A stretch of 64,000 bases of DNA from Moraxellaceae bacterium. GTDB lineage: Bacteria; Pseudomonadota; Gammaproteobacteria; Pseudomonadales; Moraxellaceae. Shown here piece after piece: positions 47,124-56,261 of the stretch. Under the pieces are notes generated by a model that saw nothing but the letters and a program-made list of their open reading frames with translations, ran no database searches and was not told the origin of the DNA. Positions within the stretch are counted from its first letter, which is position 1; every line of letters starts with the position of its first letter. The position numbers were made by a program, and so were the translations under genes. The stretch is taken from assembly GCA_030646295.1 (NCBI GenBank), contig JAUSND010000003.1, positions 248,001 to 312,000 of the forward strand, written 5' to 3'.

Positions 47124-48155
47124 TTATTTGCTGATGTCGGCAGGCTTCCGGTCGGGTTGCTGCATGTACTCACGCGGACTCATGCCGGTCCAGCGCCGGA
47201 ACGCCCGGCTGAAATTGCCCTGATTGCTGAAGCCCATGTCCTGTGCAATAACCTTCAGGCTGCAGCGTGGTTTTGTCATCAGCCTTGTGGCTTCGGCCAG
47301 ACGCAGTTCATCCAGTAATTGTCCATAACTGTTGCCGCCTTCGGCGAGTTGTCGCTTGAGTGTTCGGGAGCTGATGCGGCAATGCAGGGCGACTGCATCA
47401 AGGTCGGGAGGCTGCGCCAGGTTTTTGCGCAACAGGTTTTTTATGCGGGTCTGCAACGGGCTCGCATTTTGTAATTCGGCCAGTTCTTTCTCGCATTGCG
47501 CACGGGCCAGTTGTTCCAGTGGCCCGGCGGCCATGGGCAGTGGTCGGTCGAGCAGGCTGGCTGGAAAGCAGAGTGCATCCTGTTGCGCCTGATAGTGCAG
47601 GGGAACGGCAAGCGAGCCGGCATAGCGCGGATAGTAGTTGGGCTCGGCGCCTTTGAGTTGTATGACGATGCCGTCGGGAAGCTCGCCCAGCAGGGTGCTG
47701 GCGGCGTGGTAGATGATGAGCAGAACCGTTTCGGCGTAGAACACGGGTACGCTCACCAGCGCTTCAAGGCGCAGGCAGGACGTGTCGCGGGATTCGTCCA
47801 GATGAAACGAGAAGGGCGCGATACGCAAGGAGCCGAAGGCCTCGACCAGTCGTATGGCATCGCGTGCAGTGGCACTGGCCATGGCCCCGAAACCCAGCAG
47901 GCCGTGCGCGGACAGTGTGAGTAGCGGGGCAAGGTGGTAGGCAAGGGCTGGTTCGCCGGTCAGGGCAATTGCCCGTTCCAGAATGCGGTTAACGTCGCGC
48001 AACGCCAGCCGGGCGTTGTCTTCCCGCAGCATGGCGTCATCCACACGACCGCCCTCAAGCACCTGTGCAGCACTTACCCCCCATTGCTGGCAAAGGTCCA
48101 GCAGGGTGACCACATAGCTGGCAGGGATGGTGGCCTTTATGGCAGGTGCGGGCAT
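47124..48155 (-). CDS. AraC-family transcriptional regulator
   Basis: The 343-residue protein has an N-terminal ligand-type domain of the Arabinose_bd group (about 20-205) and a C-terminal double HTH, with SSRTLKRQLAEGGNSYGQLLDELRLAEATRLM and DMGFSNQGNFSRAFRRWTGMSPREYMQ. This subgroup includes OruR/ArgR-like and lipid or alkane-linked regulators, so the ligand cannot be told. It is convergent with the PF10118-like gene. Confidence 0.88.
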   Translation of the reverse strand: MPAPAIKATIPASYVVTLLDLCQQWGVSAAQVLEGGRVDDAMLREDNARLALRDVNRILERAIALTGEPALAYHLAPLLTLSAHGLLGFGAMASATARDAIRLVEAFGSLRIAPFSFHLDESRDTSCLRLEALVSVPVFYAETVLLIIYHAASTLLGELPDGIVIQLKGAEPNYYPRYAGSLAVPLHYQAQQDALCFPASLLDRPLPMAAGPLEQLARAQCEKELAELQNASPLQTRIKNLLRKNLAQPPDLDAVALHCRISSRTLKRQLAEGGNSYGQLLDELRLAEATRLMTKPRCSLKVIAQDMGFSNQGNFSRAFRRWTGMSPREYMQQPDRKPADISK

Positions 48156-48262
48156 TCGACGGGACTCTGCAAGTAGTGGGAATTGGTCGTCATGAGACCG
48201 TCGCCAATACCCGAGTAAATCGGTAGAATATTACGCATTGTTCCCTGTCAGGTAGTGTCCCC

Positions 48263-48586
48263 ATGGATATCGAAGCCCTCATCAAGCAGCAGATCGCCGA
48301 AAACCCCGTCATCCTTTACATGAAGGGGACGCCCCAGTTCCCGCAGTGCGGCTTCTCGGCCCGCGTAGTGGAAGCGATGACCCAGATCGGCGAGCCGTTC
48401 GCCTATGTGAATATTCTGGAAAACCCGGAGATTCGTGCCACTCTGCCAAAGATTGCCAACTGGCCGACCTTTCCCCAGTTGTGGGTGAAGGGTGAGCTGA
48501 TTGGCGGCTGTGACATCGTCATGGAAATGATGCAGAAGAACGAACTGGCGCCGATCGTGAAGGAAGCTGCTCCGAAAAAGGATTGA
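48263..48586 (+). CDS. grxD: Monothiol glutaredoxin
   Basis: This 107-residue Grx4-type protein has the CGFS active site (PQFPQCGFSARVV) and KGELIGGCDIVMEM for glutathione binding. Monothiol glutaredoxins carry [2Fe-2S] clusters for iron-sulfur assembly and iron sensing. Full length, single gene, ending before a terminator. It precedes a Fur-box-led operon, which may be chance. Confidence 0.96.
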   Translation: MDIEALIKQQIAENPVILYMKGTPQFPQCGFSARVVEAMTQIGEPFAYVNILENPEIRATLPKIANWPTFPQLWVKGELIGGCDIVMEMMQKNELAPIVKEAAPKKD

Positions 48587-48613
48587 TCTTCGCGGATCGT
48601 GCTAATCGGCAGT

Positions 48614-48640
48614 AAAAAGCCCGGCTATGCCGGGCTTTTT
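48614..48640 (+). terminator. Intrinsic terminator of grxD
   Basis: AAAAAGCCCGGC-TAT-GCCGGGCTTTTT, 28 bases after the stop. Confidence 0.92.
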
Positions 48641-48684
48641 CATGGGCGCGATTGCGGATTACCTGATCTGGATCAATATCTAAA

Positions 48685-48699
48685 TGATAATGATTTGCA
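48685..48699. promoter_or_regulatory. Fur box upstream of the porin operon
   Basis: TGATAATGATTTGCA matches the 7-1-7 Fur consensus TGATAATnATTATCA at all but two positions. It lies 78 bases before the porin start, so iron-controlled expression is likely. Confidence 0.7.
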
Positions 48700-48776
48700 T
48701 TAGTTATTGTGTTTGTGTAAATTTCGCCCCATCAAGGCCAAGCACTTTCGCCAGGCCGTTTCCCTGAGGGCTCATC

Positions 48777-49997
48777 GTGTTGAACCTTTCCCGTCTTGCT
48801 GCCGCTGTTGCCGTTCTCTCGCTGTCTGTTCCTGTCGTTGCCATGGCCGATGAGGCTGCTCCTTCACTGGAGGCACTGGCGGCCCAGCTCAAGTTGCAAC
48901 AAGCCCAGATCGAGGCGCTGACTGCACAGGTTGAAAGTCAGGAGAAGGCGGTAACGGAAGGTGGCACCTTCGGCAAGACCTCACTCGGTGGTTATGGCGA
49001 GGCCTACTTCAAGAGCATTGATGACAGCACCGGCAAGAAGAAGGATGAGTTTGATGCCTATCGTCTGGTGCTGTTTGTTGGTCACCAGTTCAGTGACAAG
49101 GTTCGCTTTGCCAGTGAGCTGGAAATCGAACACGCCTATGTAAAGGACACGGATACCGACACCAACGGCGCGACAACTACGATCAAGAAGTCCGAAGGGT
49201 ATGTGGCTGTTGAGCAGTTGTTCCTGGAGTACCAGTATGCCGACGCGCACCGCGCGGCTGCCGGCCAGTTGCTGGTGCCGGTGGGTATCCTGAATGAAAC
49301 CCATGAGCCGGACACCTTTTACGGTGTGTTCCGTGCGCCGGTTGAGCGTGAAATCGTGCCGGGAACCTGGTACGAGACGGGTGTGATGTTTTCTGGCGAC
49401 ATCCTGCCGGGCCTGTCCTATGACGCCATGATGAGCAGTGGCCTCAAGACCACGACAGGCAACATCAAGGATGGCCGTCAGCGCGGGTCCAAGGCTGATG
49501 GTGCCGATGTGGCCTACACCGCCCGTGTGAAGTACACCGGCATTGCGGGACTGGAGCTGGGCCTGACTGTGCAGGAGCAGCAGGACATGGCACAGGGTAG
49601 CGCCAAGGTTGCCGGCACCGATCTGGATGCCAGCATGATCGAAACCCATGTGGCCTATAAGACCGGTCCTTTCGGATTGCGTGCCCTTTATGCCGAATGG
49701 GACATGAACGAGAATGCCCTGCTGACCGCCGACCAGAAGCGCGCAGAACAGAAGGGCTGGTATGTCGAGCCGTCCTGGAAGGTAGTGCCGACGGTGGGTG
49801 TGTTTGCCCGCTACAGCGAATGGGATAACGAAGCCGGCGATGCGGTGAACACCAACTGGCAGGAAAAGTCGGTAGGTGTGAACTGGTGGCTGCATGAGCG
49901 CGCCGTCGTCAAGGCCGACCTGCAGCGTCGCGATGACCCCAATGGCAGCAACAAGGATCAGGACGGCTTCAATGTCGGTATCGGTTTCAGCTTCTGA
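48777..49997 (+). CDS. Outer-membrane porin-like protein
   Basis: The 406-residue protein has a Sec signal peptide (to about residue 24, AMA|DE), a short N-terminal coiled coil (LEALAAQLKLQQAQIEALTAQVESQEKAV), a beta-strand-rich body, and a C-terminal F (VGIGFSF), which is the outer-membrane insertion signal. Strand pairs such as GYGEAYFKSI and RFASELEIEHAYV are porin-like, and the body resembles phosphate-selective-type porins. The Fur box and the next two genes suggest that it serves iron or redox traffic (inference). The start codon is TTG or ATG in the same frame: the TTG at 48777 gives a normal signal peptide and an upstream purine site is weak. Confidence 0.8.
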   Translation: MLNLSRLAAAVAVLSLSVPVVAMADEAAPSLEALAAQLKLQQAQIEALTAQVESQEKAVTEGGTFGKTSLGGYGEAYFKSIDDSTGKKKDEFDAYRLVLFVGHQFSDKVRFASELEIEHAYVKDTDTDTNGATTTIKKSEGYVAVEQLFLEYQYADAHRAAAGQLLVPVGILNETHEPDTFYGVFRAPVEREIVPGTWYETGVMFSGDILPGLSYDAMMSSGLKTTTGNIKDGRQRGSKADGADVAYTARVKYTGIAGLELGLTVQEQQDMAQGSAKVAGTDLDASMIETHVAYKTGPFGLRALYAEWDMNENALLTADQKRAEQKGWYVEPSWKVVPTVGVFARYSEWDNEAGDAVNTNWQEKSVGVNWWLHERAVVKADLQRRDDPNGSNKDQDGFNVGIGFSF

Positions 49998-50022
49998 TCC
50001 GCTGCCAAACTGACGGTTCCAG

Positions 50023-50048
50023 AGCCCCGGCTGATCCCCGGGGCTTTT
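50023..50048 (+). terminator. Hairpin terminator after the porin
   Basis: AGCCCCGG, short loop, CCGGGGCTTTT, 26 bases after the stop, inside the spacer before the FMN-binding gene; it may only partly stop transcription. Confidence 0.65.
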
Positions 50049-50066
50049 CTGCGTGAGGCGACAGGC

Positions 50067-50579
50067 ATGTTTTCACGAATCCTTCTGCTGGTAGGCACCT
50101 TGTTGCTGTCACTACGCGTGGCTGCGGCGGATGTGACACTGGACGCGTTTCTGGCGGAGAGCTTTGCCGGCCATGCACCTGCAACACAAATGCTGTGGCT
50201 GACGCCGGAACTCAAGACGCGCGCGGCAAAGGTGCTTGATCATCCGTATGCGGGCATGCGCGTGAAATACTGGCGCGAGGGTAACCGTACTGCCTGGGTG
50301 ATTGACGAGATTGGCAAGGAGCGTCCGATCACCATTGGTGTGGTGGTGTCGGCGGGCCATATCGAGCAGGTGAAAGTGCTGGCGTTTCGGGAATCGCGTG
50401 GCGGGGAAGTGCGTTACCCGTTTTTCACGAAGCAGTTCGAGAATGCAGGGCTCAGGGATGGGGACCGGCTGGATCGCACGATTGATGGCATTACCGGCGC
50501 CACTCTGTCGGTATGGGCAGTTACCAAAGTGTCACGGCTGGCCCTGCTGTTTCACAGTGAAGTGATGCGCAACGGCTGA
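50067..50579 (+). CDS. Periplasmic FMN-binding domain protein
   Basis: The 170-residue protein has a signal peptide (MFSRILLLVGTLLLSLRVAAA) and the FMN_bind end DGITGATLSVWAVTKVS. The SGAT/TGAT-type Thr is where ApbE attaches FMN covalently in this family. It would carry electrons in the periplasm. The next gene encodes a PepSY-like membrane protein, a usual partner for passing electrons from the membrane. No apbE is in the window. Confidence 0.83.
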   Translation: MFSRILLLVGTLLLSLRVAAADVTLDAFLAESFAGHAPATQMLWLTPELKTRAAKVLDHPYAGMRVKYWREGNRTAWVIDEIGKERPITIGVVVSAGHIEQVKVLAFRESRGGEVRYPFFTKQFENAGLRDGDRLDRTIDGITGATLSVWAVTKVSRLALLFHSEVMRNG

Positions 50580-50639
50580 TAGACTCGCCGCGCATTGTTT
50601 CCGTCATTTTCTGTTTCAGCCACTTTCGGGTTTACATCT

Positions 50640-51377
50640 GTGCTCAAGTCCCACTGGCGATTCGTGTTCTTGCGCTGGCACCGGCGCATCGGTGTGGCCG
50701 TGGCATTGTTTCTGCTGCTGTTGGCCGTTACCGGCATTCTGCTCAACCACTCGCATGACATCGGGCTGGACCACAAGCCACTCGAAAACCGCTGGCTGCG
50801 TGCGCATTATGGTCTGGAGTCGGCCGGGACTGCGTCAGCAGGCAAGCATGAGCTGGCTGGCCGCGCCCTGAGGGTGCGTGATGGCCAGTTATGGCTGGGT
50901 GAAGATCAGCTGACTGATTGCGCGCATCTCGTGGGTGTCATGGAGTCGCGTGAACAGGTGCTGGTGGTCTGCCCTGACAGGCTGGTCTTGCTGACACCCG
51001 ATGGCCAGCTGATTGATCAGGCCGACAGCTTGCGCGGCATTCCATCCGGACTGTCGGCTGTGTCATCAGATGGCGACACGATTCTGCTGAAAACAGCTGA
51101 CAGCAGTCTGGGCGTGAATCTGGCGGATCTTACCGTGCACCCGGTGCAAACCGGTCCGGATGTGGTTTGGCAGGAGCCGGTAACGGCCATGCCTTCGGCG
51201 CCAGTTGATGCCATCACCTGGGAGCGGGTGATGCTGGATTTGCACAGTGGCCGCCTGTTTGGTTCATTCGGCGTGTGGCTGGTGGACCTGACGGGTATTG
51301 CCACCATCGTGCTGGCACTTTCCGGCGTCTGGCTCTATTTCCGGCGTCGTCGCGTGGCACCGACTCATACTCACTGA
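50640..51377 (+). CDS. PepSY-associated membrane protein
   Basis: The 245-residue protein has an N-terminal membrane segment (HRRIGVAVALFLLLLAVTGILLNHS), a periplasmic beta-rich domain, and a C-terminal membrane segment (TIVLALSGVWLYFRRRR), the PepSY_TM arrangement, with HRRIG and NHSH histidines that may hold haem. With the FMN-binding protein it resembles membrane electron-transfer modules for reducing metals outside the membrane. GTG at 50640 with a CGGG site is preferred over an upstream TTG. Confidence 0.78.
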   Translation: MLKSHWRFVFLRWHRRIGVAVALFLLLLAVTGILLNHSHDIGLDHKPLENRWLRAHYGLESAGTASAGKHELAGRALRVRDGQLWLGEDQLTDCAHLVGVMESREQVLVVCPDRLVLLTPDGQLIDQADSLRGIPSGLSAVSSDGDTILLKTADSSLGVNLADLTVHPVQTGPDVVWQEPVTAMPSAPVDAITWERVMLDLHSGRLFGSFGVWLVDLTGIATIVLALSGVWLYFRRRRVAPTHTH

Positions 51378-51591
51378 TCGTCTTTCTGTACCTGGATCTG
51401 TAGCAGGATCTGTTCCGGGGCACGTGAGTGTTCATGGGGCATGCACCCTGATGTCCAGGTCCTTTGTCTGACGGGCCTGTTTCATTCTGATAAGTCACTA
51501 ATGGTGCGGGGCCGCGTGGCCCTTGCACCACCTCAGGGCTGTTCTGCCCGCAAACCCATGCGAAACACAGGCTTTCTGCCACTCCTGCCTT

Positions 51592-51605
51592 GGCACAGAC
51601 AATGC
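51592..51605 (+). promoter_or_regulatory. Sigma-54-type promoter of the Anbu operon
   Basis: TTGGCACAGACAATGCA (51590-51606) has the exact GG-N10-GC spacing of -24/-12 promoters and a perfect TTGGCAC upstream box. It lies 36 bases before the ATP-grasp gene start. The preceding spacer 51378-51590 has a GGTGC...GCACC hairpin at about 51501-51528. Confidence 0.65.
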
Positions 51606-51640
51606 ATTGATACCCTTGTCTCTACTCAAGGTTGTGCGAC

Positions 51641-53065
51641 ATGGGTGCTTCCCCACGGTTTTACGATGAAATGTTTGCGGGACGTACACAGGTAAGGCCT
51701 GCTTACAAGGCGTTCGCCGAATGGCTGAATGCATTACCGGCTGAAGAGGTGGCGCAGAAGCGTGCCGAAGCGGACTGGCTGTTCCGTCGTGTCGGCATCA
51801 CCTTTGCCGTGTACGGTGACAAGGAAGGCAGTGAGCGTCTGATTCCGTTTGATCAGGTCCCCAGAATCATTTCTGCCAGTGAATGGGAGTTTGTGTCGCT
51901 GGGTCTCAAGCAGCGCGCACACGCACTGAACGAGTTCCTTCACGATATCTATCACGAACAGCACATCCTGAAGGCGGGCATAATTCCTGCCAGCCAGATT
52001 CTGACCAATCAGGATTACCAGCTGGCCATGCAGGGCATCACGCTGCCCAATCGGGTCTATTCGCATGTCGCCGGGATTGATCTGGTGCGGGACAACCGGG
52101 GTGAGTACTACGTCCTGGAAGATAATCTTCGTACCCCGAGCGGGGTGTCTTACATGCTGGAAAACCGCAAGATGATGATGCGGTTGTTTCCGGAACTCTT
52201 TTCGATGCATGCGGTGGCGCCCGTCGAGCATTACCCGGACATGCTGCTGGATACCTTGCGCGCTTCTGCACCAGCAGGTGTGCTTGACCCGGTGGTGGTG
52301 GTGCTGACGCCGGGCCGTTTCAACTCTGCCTATTTCGAGCATGCGTTTCTTGCCCAGCAAATGGGTGTGGAGCTGGTGGAAGGGCCGGACCTGTATGTGA
52401 AGGATGGTTTCGTGCAGCTGCGCACGACTGCCGGCCCGCGCCGTGTGGATGTGATTTACCGGCGCATTGACGATTCCTTCCTTGATCCGCTCGCGTTCCG
52501 TCCGGATTCGATGCTGGGTGTGCCCGGTCTGCTGTCTGTCTATCGTGCCGGTCGTGTGGCCATTGCCAATGCCATCGGTACCGGTGTGGCGGATGACAAA
52601 TCGATTTATCCCTATGTGCCGGACATGATCCGTTTTTACCTGAGTGAAGAGCCTCTTCTTAACAACGTGCCGACCTGGCAGTTGCGCAAGCCGGAGGAGT
52701 GCGAGCATGTGCTGGCCAATCTGCATGAACTGGTGGTGAAGGAAGTTCATGGCTCGGGCGGTTACGGCATGCTGGTGGGGCCTGCCGCGAGCAAGTCAGA
52801 AATCGAAGCATACCGTGCCCGCATTCTGGCCTGTCCGTCTGATTTCATTGCGCAACCAACGCTGGCGTTGTCGACCTGCCCGACGTTTGTCGACGCCGGT
52901 ATTGCGCCGCGACATATCGATTTGCGTCCGTTTGTGTTGTGCGGTCGGGATATCCAGCTGGTGCCGGGCGGTTTGACCCGTGTGGCACTCAAGGAGGGGT
53001 CGCTGGTGGTGAATTCATCGCAGGGTGGCGGAACCAAGGACACGTGGGTGCTTGAAGATGCTTAG
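51641..53065 (+). CDS. Circularly permuted ATP-grasp protein (DUF404/DUF407)
   Basis: This 474-residue protein belongs to the permuted ATP-grasp type 2 family. Recognisable segments are FYDEMF near the start, YYVLEDNLRTPSGVSYMLENR, DVIYRRIDDSFLDPL, and the glycine-rich KEVHGSGGYGMLVGP that binds ATP. ATP-grasp enzymes form carbon-nitrogen bonds using ATP, so it may make or tag a peptide. It is the first gene of a four-gene set (alpha-E, transglutaminase-like, Anbu) known as a conserved bacterial neighbourhood. ATG at 51641 has AAGG upstream; a TTG nine bases earlier is less likely. It overlaps the next gene by eight bases. Confidence 0.9.
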   Translation: MGASPRFYDEMFAGRTQVRPAYKAFAEWLNALPAEEVAQKRAEADWLFRRVGITFAVYGDKEGSERLIPFDQVPRIISASEWEFVSLGLKQRAHALNEFLHDIYHEQHILKAGIIPASQILTNQDYQLAMQGITLPNRVYSHVAGIDLVRDNRGEYYVLEDNLRTPSGVSYMLENRKMMMRLFPELFSMHAVAPVEHYPDMLLDTLRASAPAGVLDPVVVVLTPGRFNSAYFEHAFLAQQMGVELVEGPDLYVKDGFVQLRTTAGPRRVDVIYRRIDDSFLDPLAFRPDSMLGVPGLLSVYRAGRVAIANAIGTGVADDKSIYPYVPDMIRFYLSEEPLLNNVPTWQLRKPEECEHVLANLHELVVKEVHGSGGYGMLVGPAASKSEIEAYRARILACPSDFIAQPTLALSTCPTFVDAGIAPRHIDLRPFVLCGRDIQLVPGGLTRVALKEGSLVVNSSQGGGTKDTWVLEDA

Positions 53066-53990
53066 TCGTACTGCTTCCTGTATTTACTGGATGTCGCGCC
53101 AGATGGAGCGCGCCGAGAATGTCGCGCGCGTGCTGGATGTGAGCTATCAGTCATCGTTGATGCCGGGTGGTGTTGGCAGCGACCAGGTCATGGCACCGCT
53201 GGATATCACCGGGACGCGTGAGGCGTTTCTGGCCAGTGGCATCAAGCCGAAAGCCAATGCGGTGCTGCTGTACTTTGCGCTGAATCCCGACAATCCGTCG
53301 AGCATTTACTCCTGCGTGCGGCAGGCCCGTGAAAACGCGCACGTGGTGCGTGGCAAGATTACCGCCGAGATGTGGGAGTCGCTGAACACGACATGGCTGG
53401 AGATTCAGGGCATGAAGCCTGAAAGCCTGCAGCGCATGGGGTTTCCCCGGTTTCTGGACTGGGTGAAGGAGCGCTCGCACCTGTTTCGCGGGGCAACCTT
53501 TGGCACGCTTCAGCGTAATGATGCATTCCGCTTTTCGCGTCTGGGAACGTTTCTGGAACGTGCTGACAATACGGCGCGAATCCTGCTGGTGAAAGCACCC
53601 ACCCTGTTTGCCGATGCCGGCTCCAGTGAGGCTGTGGAATATTACCAGTGGGCTGCATTGCTGCGTTCGCTCTCGGCCTTTGAAACCTATCGTGACCTGT
53701 ATCGCGAAAGCATCCTGCCCATGAATGTGGCCGAGATGCTGCTGCTGCGGGATGATTTGCCGCGCTCCCTGCATGCCTGCCTGAATGAGCTCACGCAGAC
53801 GCTGGAAACAATCAACGGCAAGAGTGGCGTGGATGTGCAGCGACTGGCGGCAGAAATTCATGCGCGACTGCACTACACGCAAATTGATGAAGTGATTGAT
53901 GAAGGGTTGCAGGAATACCTGCAGAATTTTCTGGCGGATATCTATGAGCTGGGCGCGCGCATTCACAGCGCCTATCTGGAGGCAGCATGA
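53058..53990 (+). CDS. Alpha-E domain protein (DUF403)
   Basis: The 310-residue alpha-helical protein begins MLSRTASCIYWMSRQMERAENVARVLDV, the family signature, with Arg- and Glu-rich helices throughout (LSAFETYRDLYRE, MLLLRDDLPRSLHACL). It is always found with the permuted ATP-grasp, and no reaction has been proved. Here it overlaps both neighbours (8 bases before, 4 after), a strong sign of one complex or pathway. Confidence 0.88.
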   Translation: MLSRTASCIYWMSRQMERAENVARVLDVSYQSSLMPGGVGSDQVMAPLDITGTREAFLASGIKPKANAVLLYFALNPDNPSSIYSCVRQARENAHVVRGKITAEMWESLNTTWLEIQGMKPESLQRMGFPRFLDWVKERSHLFRGATFGTLQRNDAFRFSRLGTFLERADNTARILLVKAPTLFADAGSSEAVEYYQWAALLRSLSAFETYRDLYRESILPMNVAEMLLLRDDLPRSLHACLNELTQTLETINGKSGVDVQRLAAEIHARLHYTQIDEVIDEGLQEYLQNFLADIYELGARIHSAYLEAA

Positions 53991-54841
53991 TACTCACGGT
54001 CAATCATGAAACGGTGTATCGCTACGAGGGCTCCGTGGCACACAGCACCCAGTACCTGCGGCTTACCCCGCAAAGTACTGAAGGCCAGCGGGTGCTGGAG
54101 TGGAAGCTGGAGTTGCCCAGTCCGGCGGTGTCCTCCTCCGATGCGTTCGGCAATATTTGCCACGTACTGACGCTGGACATGCCGCACCGTGAAATCCGCA
54201 TCCGTGCGATGGGCATTGTCGAGACGGACGATGGAGAGCGCACCAGTGTTGCCGGTGGTGACCCGCTGCCATACCTCCGCTCTACTGCATTGACGGCGAT
54301 AAGCCCTGATCTGGCTGCCTTTGCCGAGGGCTTTCGCAAGCAGCCGATGACCCAGGATGCCTTGCTGGCGCTGGCACAGGGTATCGAGATGGCGGTGGAG
54401 TTCTCACCGGGCAGTACGCATGTTGGCAGTACGGCAACCGATGCGTTTGCTGCCGGGCTGGGTGTTTGCCAGGATCACACACATATCTTCCTGTCCTGTT
54501 GCCGTTATCTGGGGGTGCCGGCACGCTATGTGAGCGGGTATGTGCATTCGCCCGGACATGCCAGCAACCACATGGCCACCCACGCGTGGGCCGAGGCATG
54601 GCTGCATGACCGCTGGTGGAGTTTTGATGTGGTAAATCGTTCGCGTGCAGATGAGAATCATCTCAAGCTGGCCGTGGGCATGGATTATCTGGATGCCTGT
54701 CCGGTGCGTGGTGTGCGTCGTGGTGGCGGTGGCGAGCTCATGCAGGCCGATGTACGTGTCATGCAGTCACAGGCCGGGACGAATGAAGCGGAGCAGGAGC
54801 AGGACATCAGCCAGCAACAACAACAGCAGCAACAGGCCTGA
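53987..54841 (+). CDS. Transglutaminase-like cysteine protease domain protein
   Basis: The 284-residue protein has a beta-rich N-terminal domain (LTVNHETVYRYEGSVAHSTQYLRLTPQS) and a transglutaminase-like core with catalytic Cys in GLGVCQDHTHIFLSCCRYLGVPARYVSGY, His in MATHAWAEAWL, and Asp in WWSFDVVN. Such bacterial enzymes often cut or join amide bonds. The last 20 or so residues are Gln-rich from a CAA/CAG run and not part of the family core. It ends 17 bases before the Anbu gene. Confidence 0.9.
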   Translation: MILTVNHETVYRYEGSVAHSTQYLRLTPQSTEGQRVLEWKLELPSPAVSSSDAFGNICHVLTLDMPHREIRIRAMGIVETDDGERTSVAGGDPLPYLRSTALTAISPDLAAFAEGFRKQPMTQDALLALAQGIEMAVEFSPGSTHVGSTATDAFAAGLGVCQDHTHIFLSCCRYLGVPARYVSGYVHSPGHASNHMATHAWAEAWLHDRWWSFDVVNRSRADENHLKLAVGMDYLDACPVRGVRRGGGGELMQADVRVMQSQAGTNEAEQEQDISQQQQQQQQA

Positions 54842-54858
54842 CAGGACGGACAGAGAAG

Positions 54859-55587
54859 ATGACCTATTGTGTTGCCATGAATCTGGCGGAAGGTCTGATA
54901 ATGGCGTCGGATACCCGGACCAATGCCGGGGTTGATCACATTGCCACTTTTTGCAAGATGACATTGCTGGAGAAGCAGGGCGAAGAGATTATCTGCCTGC
55001 TGTCGGCCGGTAATCTGGCGACAACACAAAGCACCATCAGTGTGTTGCGCAAGCGCCTGCAACATGAAAAGGATAATCTGTTCAGTCAGTCATCCATGTA
55101 TGACGTGGCTTGCCTCGTGGGCAGTACCTTGCGGGAAGTGATTGAGCGCGACAGCAAGGTGCCCATGCAGTCGGGCATTGATTTCGGTTCGTCGTTTTTG
55201 CTGGGTGGCCAGCTGAAGGGTGAGGAACCAAGGCTGTTCAATATCTATCCGCAAGGCAACTTCATCGAAGCTACTACGGAAACGCCTTATTTCCAGATTG
55301 GCGAGAGCAAGTACGGCAAACCCATCATTGATCGCGTGATCAATTATGGTACGTCGCTGGATGAGGCGGCCAAGTGCGTGCTGATCTCGTTTGACTCAAC
55401 CATTCGCAGCAATATCTCGGTCGGTCTGCCGATTGATTTGCTCTGCTATGAACGTGACAGCTTCAAGGTAACCAAGCGCCATCGTGTGGATGAGGATAAC
55501 GCTTACTTCCAGCAAATCCGCAAGGGATGGTCACAGGGCCTCCGGGAGACGTTTTCGCGTCTCCCGGACATGGACTGGTCGGATTAG
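54859..55587 (+). CDS. anbu: Anbu-type proteasome-like peptidase
   Basis: This 242-residue Ntn-hydrolase of the proteasome beta/HslV fold is an ancestral bacterial type (Anbu). After loss of Met1 the N-terminal residue is Thr2 (MTYCVAMNLAEGLIMASDTRTNAG), the expected nucleophile, with Asp18 in SDTR and Lys34 near CKM. It assembles from one kind of subunit. With the ATP-grasp, alpha-E and transglutaminase-like partners it may degrade or process a peptide they make or tag. It has no separate ATPase partner here, unlike HslV. Substrate unknown. Confidence 0.9.
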   Translation: MTYCVAMNLAEGLIMASDTRTNAGVDHIATFCKMTLLEKQGEEIICLLSAGNLATTQSTISVLRKRLQHEKDNLFSQSSMYDVACLVGSTLREVIERDSKVPMQSGIDFGSSFLLGGQLKGEEPRLFNIYPQGNFIEATTETPYFQIGESKYGKPIIDRVINYGTSLDEAAKCVLISFDSTIRSNISVGLPIDLLCYERDSFKVTKRHRVDEDNAYFQQIRKGWSQGLRETFSRLPDMDWSD

Positions 55588-55607
55588 ACCAATGCCGTGT
55601 GTGTTGG

Positions 55608-56261
55608 TCAGGCCTCGTCGCTGCCTTCATCAACGGGCGGCGGACCGATCTTTTCCCACCATGTATTGACGATGGAGCAGTACAGCTCGGCCGTCCGTTG
55701 TGCATCGTACAGGGCGGAATGGGCTTCCTTGTTGTCGAAGGCGATCCCGGCGGTTGCGCAGGCGCGGGCCAGTACGGTTTGCCCATAGGCCAGCCCGGCC
55801 AGTGTTGCCGTGTCAAACACCGAGAACGGGTGAAACGGCGACACGTTCTTCAGGTTGTTGCGCGTTATTGCGGCATTCACAAAACCCAGATCGAAATGTG
55901 CATTGTGGCCGACCAGTACGCTGCGTTTGCAGCCGACGGCCTTTTGCGCTTTTTTGATGCCATCAAAAATCCGGCGCAGCGCCGCACCTTCTTCTTCCGA
56001 GGGACGCAGTGGATGGAAGGGATTGATGCCGGTGAATTCGAGTGCAGCCTTTTCCAGATTGGCACCAGGAAACGGGGCAACATGGGAGTGAAAGCACTCG
56101 TTCGGGTACAGCAGTCCGTTTTCATCCTGTGCAATCGTGACGGCGGCAATTTCCAGCAGTCCGTCAGTGGCGCAATTGAAGCCACCGGTTTCCACATCGA
56201 TCACAACAGGAAAAAAACCACGAAATCGTTCGGCCAATGGACGTACGGGGTGGTGGCTCAT
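55608..56261 (-). CDS. rnt: Ribonuclease T
   Basis: This 217-residue DEDD-type 3'-5' exonuclease matures the 3' ends of tRNAs and other stable RNAs. Motifs: [11 protein letters not shown] (first Asp-Glu), [16 protein letters not shown], and [14 protein letters not shown] (His and Asp). The stop region is close to convergent Anbu, and its start overlaps pyrC (ATGA), as known for Pseudomonas. Confidence 0.96.
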   Translation of the reverse strand: MSHHPVRPLAERFRGFFPVVIDVETGGFNCATDGLLEIAAVTIAQDENGLLYPNECFHSHVAPFPGANLEKAALEFTGINPFHPLRPSEEEGAALRRIFDGIKKAQKAVGCKRSVLVGHNAHFDLGFVNAAITRNNLKNVSPFHPFSVFDTATLAGLAYGQTVLARACATAGIAFDNKEAHSALYDAQRTAELYCSIVNTWWEKIGPPPVDEGSDEA

